A stretch of DNA of 64,000 nucleotides from Tenrec ecaudatus. Taxonomy: Eukaryota > Chordata > Mammalia > Afrosoricida > Tenrecidae. Both the position numbers and the translations under genes were made by a program. Under the pieces are notes generated by a model. The model was not told the DNA's origin. It saw nothing but the letters and a program-made list of their open reading frames with translations, and searched no databases. The DNA lies in assembly GCF_050624435.1 (NCBI RefSeq), contig NC_134534.1, positions 70,145,501-70,209,500 on the forward strand, given 5' to 3'. Positions 10,804 to 21,151 of the stretch are shown here, piece after piece; position 1 is the stretch's first letter; each line of letters begins with the position of its first letter.

Positions 10804-11884
10804 TTAGAAAACTAAAGGCATGCTTACGCTTCTTGTATTTTTCCTTTGCCCATTTTTATGTGGATTTAAAAATTTTTGATTTGTTGGAATCCCTTATTTT
10901 AGACAATAAATGTGTGGTAAATAATCTTTAAGTTTCTGGTTTATCTTTTCATTATATGGTGTCTCTTATGATGAAATTTATGAATAAAAATTTAAACAGC
11001 AAATGAACCCTTCAATTCATTTTACTAGCTACAGCTGTGTTAAGGGTACTTACAAGTATAATGTTTATCAGCTTTGGCTGCATCTAAGAATCACTTGAGG
11101 ATACATGCAAACACAAATACCCAGTCTAGCTTCACACCCTGATATTCTGATAAATTACTCTGGAATTGGATCCTAGCCTGGAGTACTTTAGAAAATAAAA
11201 TCGTTCCAAGTGATTAAATTGTGCAGTTAATTCTGTAAAACACTTGAGTTAGAAGGAAGGCGAATAAAATTGAAAGTAGACCTTCATGCACAGATTACAT
11301 GCTCCCTGTGACTTAGCTGCTATACAGAACAATGAGAAGTCACTGCCAATTAGGTGACATTGAAAAATGTGACTCTGGAATAAAATCTTGATTCTCTAAA
11401 GTGAGAGATATGAAAGTGGTTGGGTCTAATTGGTAGACCCAAAAGGATTGATGAAGCCCAATTTTCTGGAACCAACATCTATATTGTTCTGGAATTTTGT
11501 TAGGAAAATGAGCTCAGACATTACTATTAGTATCAAACATTGTTGATAGGGGTAATGACCAGGCACTCTGAATTCTGGACCTTTGTGCCATGCAGATCTA
11601 TGACTAACATTCTATAGTAAGAAAGGCAGGACATGCCCCAAAATGATAGTTGTTGAGATCCCCTCAGATCTCAATGACCTGAGGGGGCCCATGTGCTCAG
11701 CTTTGTTGCTCTGTTGGAATTTGTGATAACCTGACGTACCTTTGCTATTTCTCCTACATGCCAGGGAAGATGCTCCTTTCTAGATTACAAGAACTAGAAA
11801 CCCAACAGCTTGTCCCAGATTTGGCTACAACTTGATTGTTCCAGGAGATTCCCTCCTTTAATTTACAGACTCAGTCTCATTGTC
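10804..11884. other. Unassigned AT-rich stretch with one old MITE
   Basis: Except for the hAT-Charlie relic at 11070-11230 I see no gene or clear repeat. Sequence composition is AT-rich and all open frames are short. Confidence 0.5.
11070..11230 (+). mobile_element. hAT-Charlie MITE relic (MER5/MER20 group)
   Basis: 'tttggctgcatctaagaatc' and 'acttgaggatacatgcaaac' at the left, and the approximately inverted 'ccaagtgattaaattgtgca' at the right, resemble the MER5/MER20 pattern (ttggctgcacattagaatcacctgg ... ccaggtgattctaatgtgcagcc). It is an ancient, diverged copy. Confidence 0.5.
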
Positions 11885-12066
11885 ATGAGTTAATGCTTAC
11901 TTATGTAACCATACTGACAGGGTAGAACTACCTCTGTGAGTTTCTGAGACTGTAATTCTTTATGGGCGTAGAAAGCTCTGTCATTCTCCTGCAGAACTCC
12001 TGGGGGTTTCGAACAGATGACCTTGCGGGGAGCAGTCTAATGCAACCATTATGCCACCAGAGCTCC
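11885..12066 (-). repeat. AfroSINE-type SINE, inverted
   Basis: Shows 'tgacagggtagaactacctc', 'gagactgtaattctttatgg', 'tctcctgcagaactcctggg', the B-box complement 'ggtttcgaacagatgacc' and the 5' head complement 'tatgccaccagagctcc', so the head end is intact. Confidence 0.85.
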
Positions 12067-12282
12067 TTCTTGATTTACAAGGGCCCCATGAAAACCCATT
12101 TAGCCTACTGTTTGAGGAGGTAGATTTTTGTTGAACTAGGTCCAGCCTGTCTCTGTGTGTATTGATACTCAATACAACCTGTCACTCTTTCCTCTGTACC
12201 TATCATGTCAATGTCAATGGGCTTACTTCAGCAATCTCAAAGCACCAAGTTACATGAACATTATTTCCATTTATATAATTAT

Positions 12283-12467
12283 CACTGTTGTTGTTGTGCT
12301 TTCTACCCCATTGTGATTCACAGTGACCCCATGCAATACAGTAGAACAGCCTCCACAAGTTTCTCGGCTTTAATCTTTACAGAAGCAGGAAGCTAAGTCT
12401 TTTCTACCATGAAGAAATAAAAGTCACCAAACTTCCAGTTGGATACTTAACATTGGGGCCATTAGGG

Positions 12468-12470
<3 letters not shown>
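12283..12470 (-). repeat. AfroSINE-type SINE, inverted, diverged
   Basis: Begins with a 'gttgttgttg' tail, then 'accccattgtgattcacagt', 'gaccccatgcaatacagtag', 'ctttaatctttacagaagca' and 'gaagctaagtcttttctacc'. The head half is poorly preserved and runs into a TA repeat. Confidence 0.65.
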
Positions 12471-12508
<38 letters not shown>

Positions 12509-12513
12509 TATAT
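12470..12513. repeat. (TA)n microsatellite
   Basis: About 17 uninterrupted TA units, then CACACATATATATATC. It sits at the end of the preceding SINE. Confidence 0.95.
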
Positions 12514-12661
12514 CACACATTATCGCATTATTTATACGATATGGAATTTGTTAATAATGACATCTCTGACTAGAATTTATTCGAAGGTTGCACTCTGGGG
12601 GTGATGAAAAAAAGGAGGATTTAACAGAATATTGTTGATTCAATTTTTTGAGATGGGCTGA

Positions 12662-12682
12662 TTATATATATATATATATATA
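12662..12682. repeat. (TA)n microsatellite
   Basis: About ten TA units immediately left of a perfect inverted repeat. Confidence 0.9.
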
Positions 12683-12719
12683 GTTTTTAAAGAAATTATA
12701 TAGTTCTTTAAAAACTATA
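12679..12719. repeat. Perfect palindrome, 16-bp arms
   Basis: The left arm TATAGTTTTTAAAGAA (12679-12694) and right arm TTCTTTAAAAACTATA (12704-12719) are exact reverse complements separated by 9 nt. The structure can form an AT-only-stemmed hairpin or cruciform next to a TA repeat. Confidence 0.9.
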
Positions 12720-13534
12720 AGAAGAATAATCCCTCCAGATTCTTCATTCTTCAAACCTAATACTGGTTTCAGTGGCTTACAAAAAAAAGAGGAAAAGTAA
12801 AATTGAAAGGGATTCTTAGAGTCTTTAGTGACAAACAAGTTCATCTCAAATCCAAAAAAAGAAAAAGAAGAATATACAAAAATAAATTAGTCTATGTTTT
12901 TAGCCTTGTCATTAACAACCTTTGGGCCAGTTCTGTTCTAGATGTTTCCCCAACTCTCTGAAAGCAGAGTTCCCACGAAACTTTTCATAATCCAAAATGC
13001 CATAAAGAAAAGACATGTTTACAATTAATTCATGTTTTTATAAACAAATTTCAAGCATTCCTGTATTTAGATATTTTTACCTGAATTTGTAACATTCAGT
13101 CCACGGCAACATGGAAAAAGGACATGTGAGGAACTCGTGCCTTCTATAAAGGTTCTGGACTGGAAGTGGTGCTTGTCTCTTCCACTGATAGCCCAAGGTC
13201 AGAACTAGGAACATCATCTTGCTTCACAGCCATGCTGTGGAAAGCCTCTTTGTGTGCCCAGAAAGAAGTGGGGGGGACTAGATAAAATTAACTATACCTG
13301 TCACAGATCCAAAGAAAGATATATCACAATGAATTGAAAGAATAGGTATATACAATTTTCTAAAACATTAGTTCGTAAATTAATCTACCTATGACTATAT
13401 ATTTATTGCGACATACATTTCCTATAGCTAAATTTAAATTTAAGGCAGTCATCAAGTGATCCTGAAATTATACTGTAAGTACATTTTCTTATGTATACTT
13501 TTATACATTACCTTTAACACCTAAAAAAGTTGTG

Positions 13535-14077
13535 TGTGTTAGTCTGGGTAGACTAGAGAAACAAATCCATAGACACTCATATGTGTATAACAGAGAGTTT
13601 TTTTTTTATATAAAGGGTAATTGCACATTAAGAAAGCATCCCAACCCAGTCAAGTCCAAGCCCCTAAATTTGATTTTAGCCCAATATGTCTGATACCGAT
13701 CTATAAAGTCCTCTTCAGACTCATGAAACACATGCAATGAAGCCAAATGCAGGCTGATCACAGGCCAGTGTGTAGAAAGTCTTTGGATTCAGTGGCGGTG
13801 TAAGCATCTCAAAGCTGGCAGGGGTCTCCACATGACTTCTCCAGCACTCATGTAGTTCTAGGTGTCTTGTCAATAAAGTGTCTTCCAGGGAGTGAACCCA
13901 GAGAAAGAGAAATGTCTCCCGCCTCCAAGGAGGAAAATTCTGGAGTTCCCAGAATTCTCAAGAGCAAGCCATGCCCACACAGACTCATTGGCTAAGACCC
14001 AATTGACAGACTAGACTCCACCCCTTCACTCTTAATCCTCTCACGTTCCAAACTGACACCAGATTATGTAACTAGCA
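13535..14077. mobile_element. LTR-like repeat, same family as 1158-1670
   Basis: The first ~330 bp follow the solo LTR at 1158-1670: 'gagaaacaaatcca', 'cacatattaagaaa'-type block, 'agcatcccaaccca', 'gctggcaggggtctccacat'. The 3' third differs and ends '...ccagattatgtaactagca'. It starts TGTGTTAG. I found no convincing 5-bp target duplication, perhaps because the left flank is a TG repeat. The family assignment rests on similarity to the other copy. Confidence 0.6.
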
Positions 14078-14279
14078 GAATGTGTAATAGAAACTTAGTG
14101 ATATATTTCTGCATGCAATGTATATCCAGCTTTGCTGAGAATCCAGGCAATGTGATAAAGCTTGGACTGATTGTAGAATCAAAAGTATCTTCAGATACAG
14201 CTGTAGTATGTTATACTAGAAACTTCAAGTCTTTCAAAGCTTCCCTTTTCCATGCAAAAGACATTAAATCAAAACAGCA

Positions 14280-14455
14280 TAACTTGCTGCCATCGAGTCA
14301 ATGCTGATTCATAGTGATCTCTGTGAATTTTTGAGGCTGTAACTGTTTATGGAAATAGAGAGTCCAGGCTTTCTCCACATAGCTGACGGTGGTTTCCAAG
14401 TGCAGACCATTCAGATCACAGCCCAGCGTGTGACCACTACACTACCTGGGCTCCC
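14280..14455 (-). repeat. AfroSINE-type SINE, inverted
   Basis: 'tgctgccatcgagtcaatgc', 'tgattcatagtgatctctgt', 'ttgaggctgtaactgtttat' and terminal 'tacactacctgggctcc' mark tail, body and head in reverse order. Confidence 0.8.
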
Positions 14456-14565
14456 AAGAAGCCATTACACAATCTCAAAACCACTCCTCTGCTTGCCATT
14501 TGCTAGTCAATTGCTAAGAATGAAAACTGCTGGGTGAATGCTACGTGTCTCAGACACTGGTTCAT

Positions 14566-15640
14566 GGTGTTGGGGTTAGGTGCCGTTGAGTCGATTACCA
14601 CACCCGAGTGCAGCAGAACACAACACTGTCAGGCGGTGCGCACAATTGGTCTGCTATTTGAGCCCATTTCTGCAGCCAGAGTATCTATCCATCTTGTTGA
14701 AGGTCTTCTTCCCACCCCCCTCTCTGTCCCCCTGCTTTACCAAGCTTCATGTCCTTATCCAGGAACTTGCCGCTCCTGACAGCATGTCCAAAGTGTGTGA
14801 GACAAAGTCTTGCATCCTTGCTTCGAAGAGGCATTCCGGCCATACTTCTTCAAAGACAGGTTTGTTCATTTTTGTGGCAGCCCAGGGGCCTTGCAGTATT
14901 TTCCCCCAGCACCACGATTCAAATGCCTTATTCAGCGCCCGACCTTCACATGGGGAGGAGGAGGTTTCAAATACCATGGCTTACAAAAAATAAAAGAAAA
15001 TGCCATGGCTTGTGTCAGGCATTCCATAGACCTCAAAGAAACATCCTTGCTTTTCACCACTTTAAGAAAGGTCTGTGCAGCAGGTTTACCTAATGCACAG
15101 CATTATTTGATCTCTTGATGGCTGCTTCCATGAACATTCATTGCGAGTCCAAGAAGACAAAATCCTTGACAACTTCAATCGTTTCTCCTTTGAACATGAC
15201 ATGACTGATTGGTCTACTTGTGAGGATTGTGTTTTGATTTCTTTTTTTTACATGGAGTTATAATTCATACTGAAGACTGCAATCTTTGCTCTTCATCAGC
15301 CAATGCCTCAATACATCCTCACTTTCAGCATGTAAAATTGTGTCATCTGCATATCACAGCTTCCACCAATCCTGATGCCACATTCTTCATAGAATCCAGC
15401 TCCCCTGAGTTTTGCTCAGTACACAGATTTCTGAAATTTCCACTCTTCTCACGGCTCTCCATTGTCTTTGGTTTTGTTTGTTTTCATGATCCACGGAGTG
15501 GAATGGCTTGCATAGGCAATGGAACCCAAGTAAACATCTTTTGGATAGTCTCTCCTTCTGACCCAGATCCAGTGGACAGCAGCAACAGCATCCCTTGTTC
15601 CAAGTCCTGAGTCTCTGGCAGCTCCCCGTCAATGTACTAT
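14566..15640 (-). mobile_element. RTE/BovB LINE fragment, inverted, RT to 3' end
   Basis: The left edge 'gttggggttaggtgccgttg' is the complement of the BovB 3' terminus. Reading leftward on the minus strand, the RT region appears as remnants of 'KDVYLGSIAYASHSTPWI' near 15490-15560, then 'GIRIGGSCDMQMTQFYMLKV'-like material near 15300-15380, then the C-terminal block 'cttcgaagcaaggatgcaag'. The segment 14975-15010 carries a local duplication of 'ccatggctt' with an A-rich insert. Several open frames of 76-137 codons on both strands (14534-15610) are by-products of this relic. Many frameshifts make it non-functional. Confidence 0.85.
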
Positions 15641-17640
15641 TACAAGCCTTGCTGGAGGATCTGAAGGTGCTGGGGGCTCACATCATCACTGCAGTTCCAC
15701 GTGCAGCCCTCAGGGAGATGCAGGGACATTTGGGATGACGACAACTGTAGGACATTTGCCAAAGTGCGGTTTCTGCCCTTTTACAACCCCACTTTGGTTG
15801 GCTGTGCAAAGATGTATTCCGTAACGCAAAACCAGATGAGTACGAAGCCATGACAGAAATAGAAAAGACAAGAAAAGGAAACACACAGGAAGAAGAGTTG
15901 GGAGGGAGAGGGGTACAAGTGTAAGTAGCCAGCGAGCATTTATAGCGTAGACCAGTGTGAGCTGCAGCGAGAGAAAAGCTCCGTGTGTTGGACCAAGGAG
16001 GATACCAGACACCTGCGGCCTCTCCTCAGCAGAGTGCTGCACAAGACTCCAAACTTAGTGCTGGCGATGCTTACTTTCCACATGATCAGTCAAATCTTTA
16101 TGTTTCATTCGGTTAAGGGGTGGGGGCAGAAAGGAACCTCAAGATGCTGCAAATTCAAAACCACAGTGAAATGAACAAACAAGATGGATTCTTAAGCCTT
16201 ATATTAAAGATGCTAATCCCTTGGTTACTATTAACGGAAGAAAAATGAACTGAAGGAAAATGAATTAAGGCATCCTTCAAGTGCGCATTTACTAAAAAGA
16301 CCCCCAAGTTTTATTCATTTTTATTCTTAAAAAGGAAAACTATGCATGGTTTATATCTCCCCACAGGAAGTTTCTACATCTTCATTAACCAGACTACTAA
16401 AGGCTGTTCAACCAAGAAACCCGGGCTGCTCTCACTGCTGCTCTCCAGCTGTGCTTACAGGAACCTGGGGGCCTTTAAGTCGGGGGACCTTGACCTTCTA
16501 TTTCCCAGAAACTGTGTAGGCCACCCACTCTGTTTATTGTGCATGAAATCTTTCACTCTTGAAATCACTTGTTCGGTCCTCCAAATGCAGGTGTGTTTCT
16601 GAACTTTCTGTCCTAGGACTGCTTCCACTGGGCATGCTCTCAGTGGGTGATGCTGGCTACCCCGACTTTTATTATACTCTATTTTAATATCTTTACCTTG
16701 AAGATGCTCAAAAGTCTTGGCTGTTCCCCAGTCTCCATAAATTCAAGATGCTCCCAGCTGAACACAGCATCTTACTCTTACTCCAAAAATCTGCTTTTCT
16801 TACAAACCACCTTATGTCCCTGCCAGATGTTTTGGCTTGCAATTTGTGTGCTATCTATAAGCCCTCTGATCCAGCTTTAATCAGTCAACTGTCTACATTT
16901 TGTGTGTATCTATCTACTTCCCTCTGACTCCAGTGTTGATTATGGAACAGTGTCCTATCCATCCTGCACATCTCAGTTCTTCGTCCATTTTGCATAGAGA
17001 CGCCTAAAAAGGTTTTTCAGAAAGGCAAATCTCATAATTCATTTCCTCAAGACTCTTACAACTGTTTGTTTTTCCTAAGATCATAATCCTTTATGATTTT
17101 CCTGCTGCGCATTTCTCATCTATGCTACTTGAAAATACATCCCCTGCACCTCTAGGTCCCAGTCATGCTCGGTTGTTTATTTCCGCTCATTTGACATCCT
17201 GTTCATTGTGTGGATCTTTACACATGCCATTCTCTTGAAATGCTCTAAGATTCTTTTGCGGTTGCTGTCCCCACTTCTCCTGAACCTCCACAAAGGCATG
17301 CAGCAGGTAGTTGTTCAATATGTCTTGTTGAATAAGCATTAGATGTTTTCATTCTCCTGTGAAGGAGATACAAATTTTTAAAAAAAAATCAAGAATGGAA
17401 ATAAAGAGTCCGCTGATGTGACATTTTATTTTTCTGTTAAAGTACCTTGTAGTGACATCATCAAAGGATCATAACAATCCTTGCCTGTTTTGTTCCTATA
17501 AGCACCATCCAATGTGAAGATTTTTCTGATTTTCCAATTATACATAGACACCCATTCCTTATGGAGGTATCTTCTAGAAAGAATATATAACAAACAATGT
17601 CTGATGCTTTCAATCTGACTACAGGAAAAGGATCAGGATC
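15641..17640. other. Unassigned sequence
   Basis: No gene recognised. The frame at 15710-16042 (110 codons, minus) has a low-complexity Leu/Ser-rich stretch and no recognisable domain. A possible L2 end lies at 17170-17345. Confidence 0.5.
17170..17345 (+). repeat. Possible L2 LINE 3' fragment
   Basis: 'gtggatctttacacatgcca', 'ttctcttgaaatgctctaag' and 'cagcaggtagttgttcaata' with 'ttgttgaataagcattag' resemble the L2 3' end (tttgcacatgctgttcc...tggaatgctctt...agtaggtgctcaataaatatttgttgaatga). Similarity is weak. Confidence 0.35.
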
Positions 17641-17641
17641 C

Positions 17642-17815
17642 CTGAAGGTATTGAAAGCTAAATACTGGACTATTAGCTTCAGGGTCAGTAGTTCAAACCT
17701 ACTAAGCACTCAATAAGATAAAGATGAGGTTCTCTGCTTTTGTAAAAGCTTACAGTTTAGGAAACCCTATAAAGGTTCACTGTGAGTCATGATCGACTCT
17801 GCAGCTGTGACGCTG
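17642..17815 (+). repeat. AfroSINE-type SINE
   Basis: 'gggtcagtagttcaaaccta' (B box), 'taagataaagatgaggttct', 'ctgcttttgtaaaagcttac', 'ggaaaccctataaaggttca' and 'ctgtgagtcatgatcgactc' follow the forward SINE order. Confidence 0.8.
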
Positions 17816-18719
17816 GGAGAAAAGTCCAATTATTAATAGTTGCATTGAAATCACAATTTTCCATTTTCTTGGTCATCGTGATTTCTTTCTTTTTTAAAAT
17901 CTTAGTTCTGAATATGTCTCTGTTTGTCTGTCTCCTGACCATCTTTCCAAGATGACTCCTGAACATCTGTGTTCCTGGTAGAGGGGTCATGCATGCCACA
18001 GCCTATCCTTAGACAGTGTGATACATTTTCACAGTTCTCGCAGATGACTTTATATAGATGATTGAACACTCTGAGCCTCGTTCCCGGGTTTGGGCCTTGA
18101 TATCTGCTGCCCTATAGGCAGCTCCGTGTCAGCATATCTAAACTGAAGCTCTCACCTTCAATACCCCATCCCCGCTACTTTTTCTTCCTACTATCCTCTT
18201 GCCACCCACAGACACGATCCAGGTGAGGCGCTCCTAACAGCGACCACCTACTGCGCACAGTCATTTCACCAGAGCTACTCATTGTACAAGGAACCCATTT
18301 TTATTCTATATGCTCTCCTGCTTCTTCTCAACTTCTGCTGCAGCAAACTTAAATCAAACTTTATTAACTTTTCCTTTAACCTCTTGCAGCATACTCCTCA
18401 GTTGTTGTAAGTCAGACATTGCCACTCCCCATATGTCCCTCCACTGAAGTTAGCCTCATATTAGCTTGTGTGACCCAGTCTGATATTCTGTCTGAGAATA
18501 TTAGTCTTCTTCCATCACGGACCATCTTCAATCCCCCCTGCCCCCAAATGAATGGTATAGTGGAGGCATCAAGTACCTTTAGCTTCCTGAGAGGAAAAGA
18601 GATTCACTACAAGCATCCGCTTGAGGCTTCTTCCTATGTAGCCTAGGTCAGAGATAACCCCCTCTCTGATCATTTTACCAGTTTTAATACCAGCTGATCC
18701 TCCCACTTCTGCTCATGTT
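17816..18719. other. Unassigned sequence
   Basis: No repeat or gene recognised. Open frames are at most 75 codons. Confidence 0.5.
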
Positions 18720-19222
18720 CCTTCTTTGCTGGGTCCAATACTTCATTGTAATGGCCACACAGAACTCATAGACAAGGCTCATGGTTGTGGAGTTCATTAG
18801 GGAAGTAACAGGTAATAAATCAGGATCATACATGCCTCAGGATACAGTTCTTCGGTCAGGACAGCCTCTTTGCCTCTGTGTCCACAGAAAAGCCCCTCTC
18901 TGGTTAAGACTACTCAAGTCGTGGGGCTCTTGGTGTTTTGGACCTCTTGGCTCCAACGTGCCTCATCTCTGCTCAAGCAAGGGTTATAGAGCTCTTTAGC
19001 TCCTCCAAGTACCCAGAGGTACAGCACTCCTTTAGCAAGCCACCTACCCAAGGGTGCTCCTCTTTCTTGCCCTGCAGTGGCTAGAAGTCAGGAGCCCTCT
19101 GCACCATCTCCTGTTCTGCTGCTTCTGATGTCACCATTTCTCTGTCACTGCTTGTTCTCACCTGTGGTGAAGTCAAATGGCTCGGCATGGCACTTCCATC
19201 CACAGTCTTTGTAATTCTCACC
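18720..19222 (-). mobile_element. LTR-like repeat (same family as 40330-40990)
   Basis: The blocks 'attagggaagtaacaggta', 'gcctcaggatacagttcttc' and 'cagtggctagaagtcaggag' align in the same order with 'attagggaagttaataggtc', 'gctcaggctacagctgttca' and 'ccgtgggctgggaagtccac' at 40380-40740. Two diverged copies of an approximately 0.5-0.65 kb unit without coding capacity suggest an endogenous retroviral LTR. Strand and family are uncertain. Confidence 0.4.
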
Positions 19223-19259
19223 CAGTGACTGGGTAAGAGCATGCAAATTAGGGGTTGAG

Positions 19260-19770
19260 GACTCTAACTGGAGACATGATGAGTTTTGTTATTATGTGGG
19301 GTATAAGAGTGCGCCCTCACAGAAGCAGTCAGAGAACCCTGTGACCAACAAGAAAGAAGAGTCATCAGCAGAATATATGTGAGATCCAGTCTGAAGTGAC
19401 AGAGAATGCAGAGGCACCAGAAGCCTCTGCTCAGACCATGAGACAGAGCAGAAGAGTGACGCTGAACATAGTGAGGCAGAGCAGAGGAGCCGTGCTGGGA
19501 TGACAAGACACAGAGCAGGAGCCTGGCTGAGACCATGAGGGAGAACAGCAGGTGGGCTTCCTGACTTAAAGAGGCAGAGGCCAAGGACCAGACAGGAATA
19601 CTTCTGGATTGAGATGAGGTGCTATGGCCAAAAGAGCTGTATTGTTATCATTTTGTCCCCTGTTAGTTTTCATAATAAACTCCCATAGTCATCAGTCTTG
19701 TCTTTTGAATTCTGTGGCCACGACCAGGAATTATGGAACACAGCAGAGAAGTGGAATACTCAGGGTGGGA
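19260..19770 (+). mobile_element. LTR-like block with poly(A) signal
   Basis: Contains 'gtggggtataagagtgcgcc' (TATA-like) near 19298, a purine-rich body and 'cataataaactcccatagtc' (AATAAA near 19673), then 'tgaattctgtggccacgacc'. This TATA-to-AATAAA-to-short-U5 layout resembles an LTR. No TSD or second copy was found, so the call is tentative. Confidence 0.35.
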
Positions 19771-19862
19771 TAGTTGGTTTCAGAATCAGGTTGGTTTCAG
19801 AATCAGGTTGGTTTCAGAATCAGTTGGTTTCAGAATCAGATAGTTGGTTTCAGAATCAGGTA
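19771..19862 (+). repeat. 16-bp minisatellite, five units
   Basis: Five units of GGTTTCAGAATCAGGTT or a close variant in tandem, two of them with an inserted 'atagtt'. The repeat lies within a 146-codon frame (19698-20138), where it encodes repeated VSESGWFQNQ-type peptides, but the frame has no other protein-like features. Confidence 0.9.
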
Positions 19863-20269
19863 TGGAGGGTGGAGGCTTGTCTGACCTCTTTCTCATGGGC
19901 CAATGTGGATTGGATTCTTCTCTTTTGGGTCGCTAAAGGAGGTCAGCTGCGACTTCAGAGTTTTTCCTTACTCTCTCTCACTAACTCCAGTGTTACAGCT
20001 CTATTGCCTGGGGATAGCACATTCTTAGCTCAGGATCCCAAATCAAAAGCTGTACTTCACTTGCAGACCTTTGGGGGCATAGTGAGGCTCCCTCTTCTGC
20101 CCCTGGGATGGCTCCTTTTAAGCCTAAAGGGATGGTAAAATGGGTCAGTCTCCTCTATATGTTTCCATATACCATAGTACCACCCCATTTAAATGGGTAG
20201 CAAGCTTCCCAGTTATCTTTAATGGGCCATCAGCATCTTGTATGCATCCCCCACCCCCAGCCATCTAGA
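19863..20269. other. Unassigned sequence right of the minisatellite
   Basis: About 400 bp holding the remainder of the 146-codon frame. No domain or known repeat recognised. Confidence 0.45.
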
Positions 20270-21151
20270 GGGAGTTACAAGACCATGTTGAAAAAGGCAT
20301 TATTCAAGTGGGTTATCACTAAATGGAAAAGGAAGACATTCATGTTCCACTGAAGTCATTAGGCAAAAACAAGACTCCAGGAAGTGATGAAATACTAATC
20401 TAAATTCTTCCCCAAGAAGCCTCAGAAGCACACACCCATCTATGCCAAGACATTTGGAAAAGAGCAAGCTGGACAACTAACTGGAAGAATTCCATATTTG
20501 TACCCGTTCCAAAGAACAGTGACCCAACAGAACACATAAATTATAGAACAATATCATTAATATCACATGCAAGAAAAATTGTGATGAAGATCGTCCTAAT
20601 TTAGTTGCAGCAGTAAATTGACAGAGAGCTGCCAGAAATTCATGTCGGATTCAGGAAAAGACATGGAACAAAGGATATCTATCACTCCTGATGGAAGGTG
20701 GATATTGGGTGAAAGTAGAGCATATCAGGAAGTTGTTTACTTGTGATTGTTGACTATGCAAAAACAGGCTATTATGTGCACTGTAATAAATCATGTGTAG
20801 CCTTGAGAAGAAGGAAAATTCCAAAAAGTGTCATTGTGTTCCTGGGGAGCTTGTACATGGATGAAGAGATGCTTGTGTAAAGGAACAAGGAAATAATTTA
20901 TGGTTTGGAATCAAGAAAGGTGTGCATCAGGGCTCTATTTTCTCACCATACTTCATCAATCTGTGGGCTAAGAAAATAACCAGGGAAATTGGATTATATA
21001 AAGAAGAATGTGGCATCAGGATTGGGGAACGGATTATTAACCTTCCTTAGTAACACAACCTCACTTCCTAAAAATTGGGAGAATTTGAAGTAATTGCTGG
21101 TGAAAATCAAGGACTGCAACCTTTAGTATAGATTACAACTCAATGTAAAGA
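20270..21151 (+). mobile_element. RTE/BovB LINE, left part (split by L1)
   Basis: Degenerate BovB RT: 'LKSLGKNKTPGSDEIL' near 20350-20400, 'KNSIFVPVPKNSDPTEHINY' near 20490-20540, 'GVHQGSILSPYFINLWAKKI' near 20920-20980, and the following palm and thumb remnants. Frame is broken by stops and indels. The sequence stops at 21151 in 'caactcaatgtaaaga' and resumes with the same 16 bp at 29571, so the full-length L1 inserted into it. Confidence 0.88.
21136..21151 (+). repeat. Target-site duplication, left copy (16 bp)
   Basis: CAACTCAATGTAAAGA, identical to 29571-29586. It bounds the L1 at 21152-29570. Confidence 0.93.

Larger units (their letters stand above)
12514..13534. other. Unassigned AT-rich stretch
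   Basis: Contains a second (TA)n tract (12662-12682) and an adjoining 16-bp-arm palindrome (12679-12719). The remainder (12720-13534) has no gene or repeat I recognise. Confidence 0.5.

Noticed and set aside
14580-15610. Frames of 76-137 codons on both strands
   Set aside because: The block is an inverted BovB relic, and no frame corresponds to a continuous BovB protein.
15710-16042. 110-codon minus frame rich in Leu/Ser
   Set aside because: Low complexity, no domain, no conserved context.
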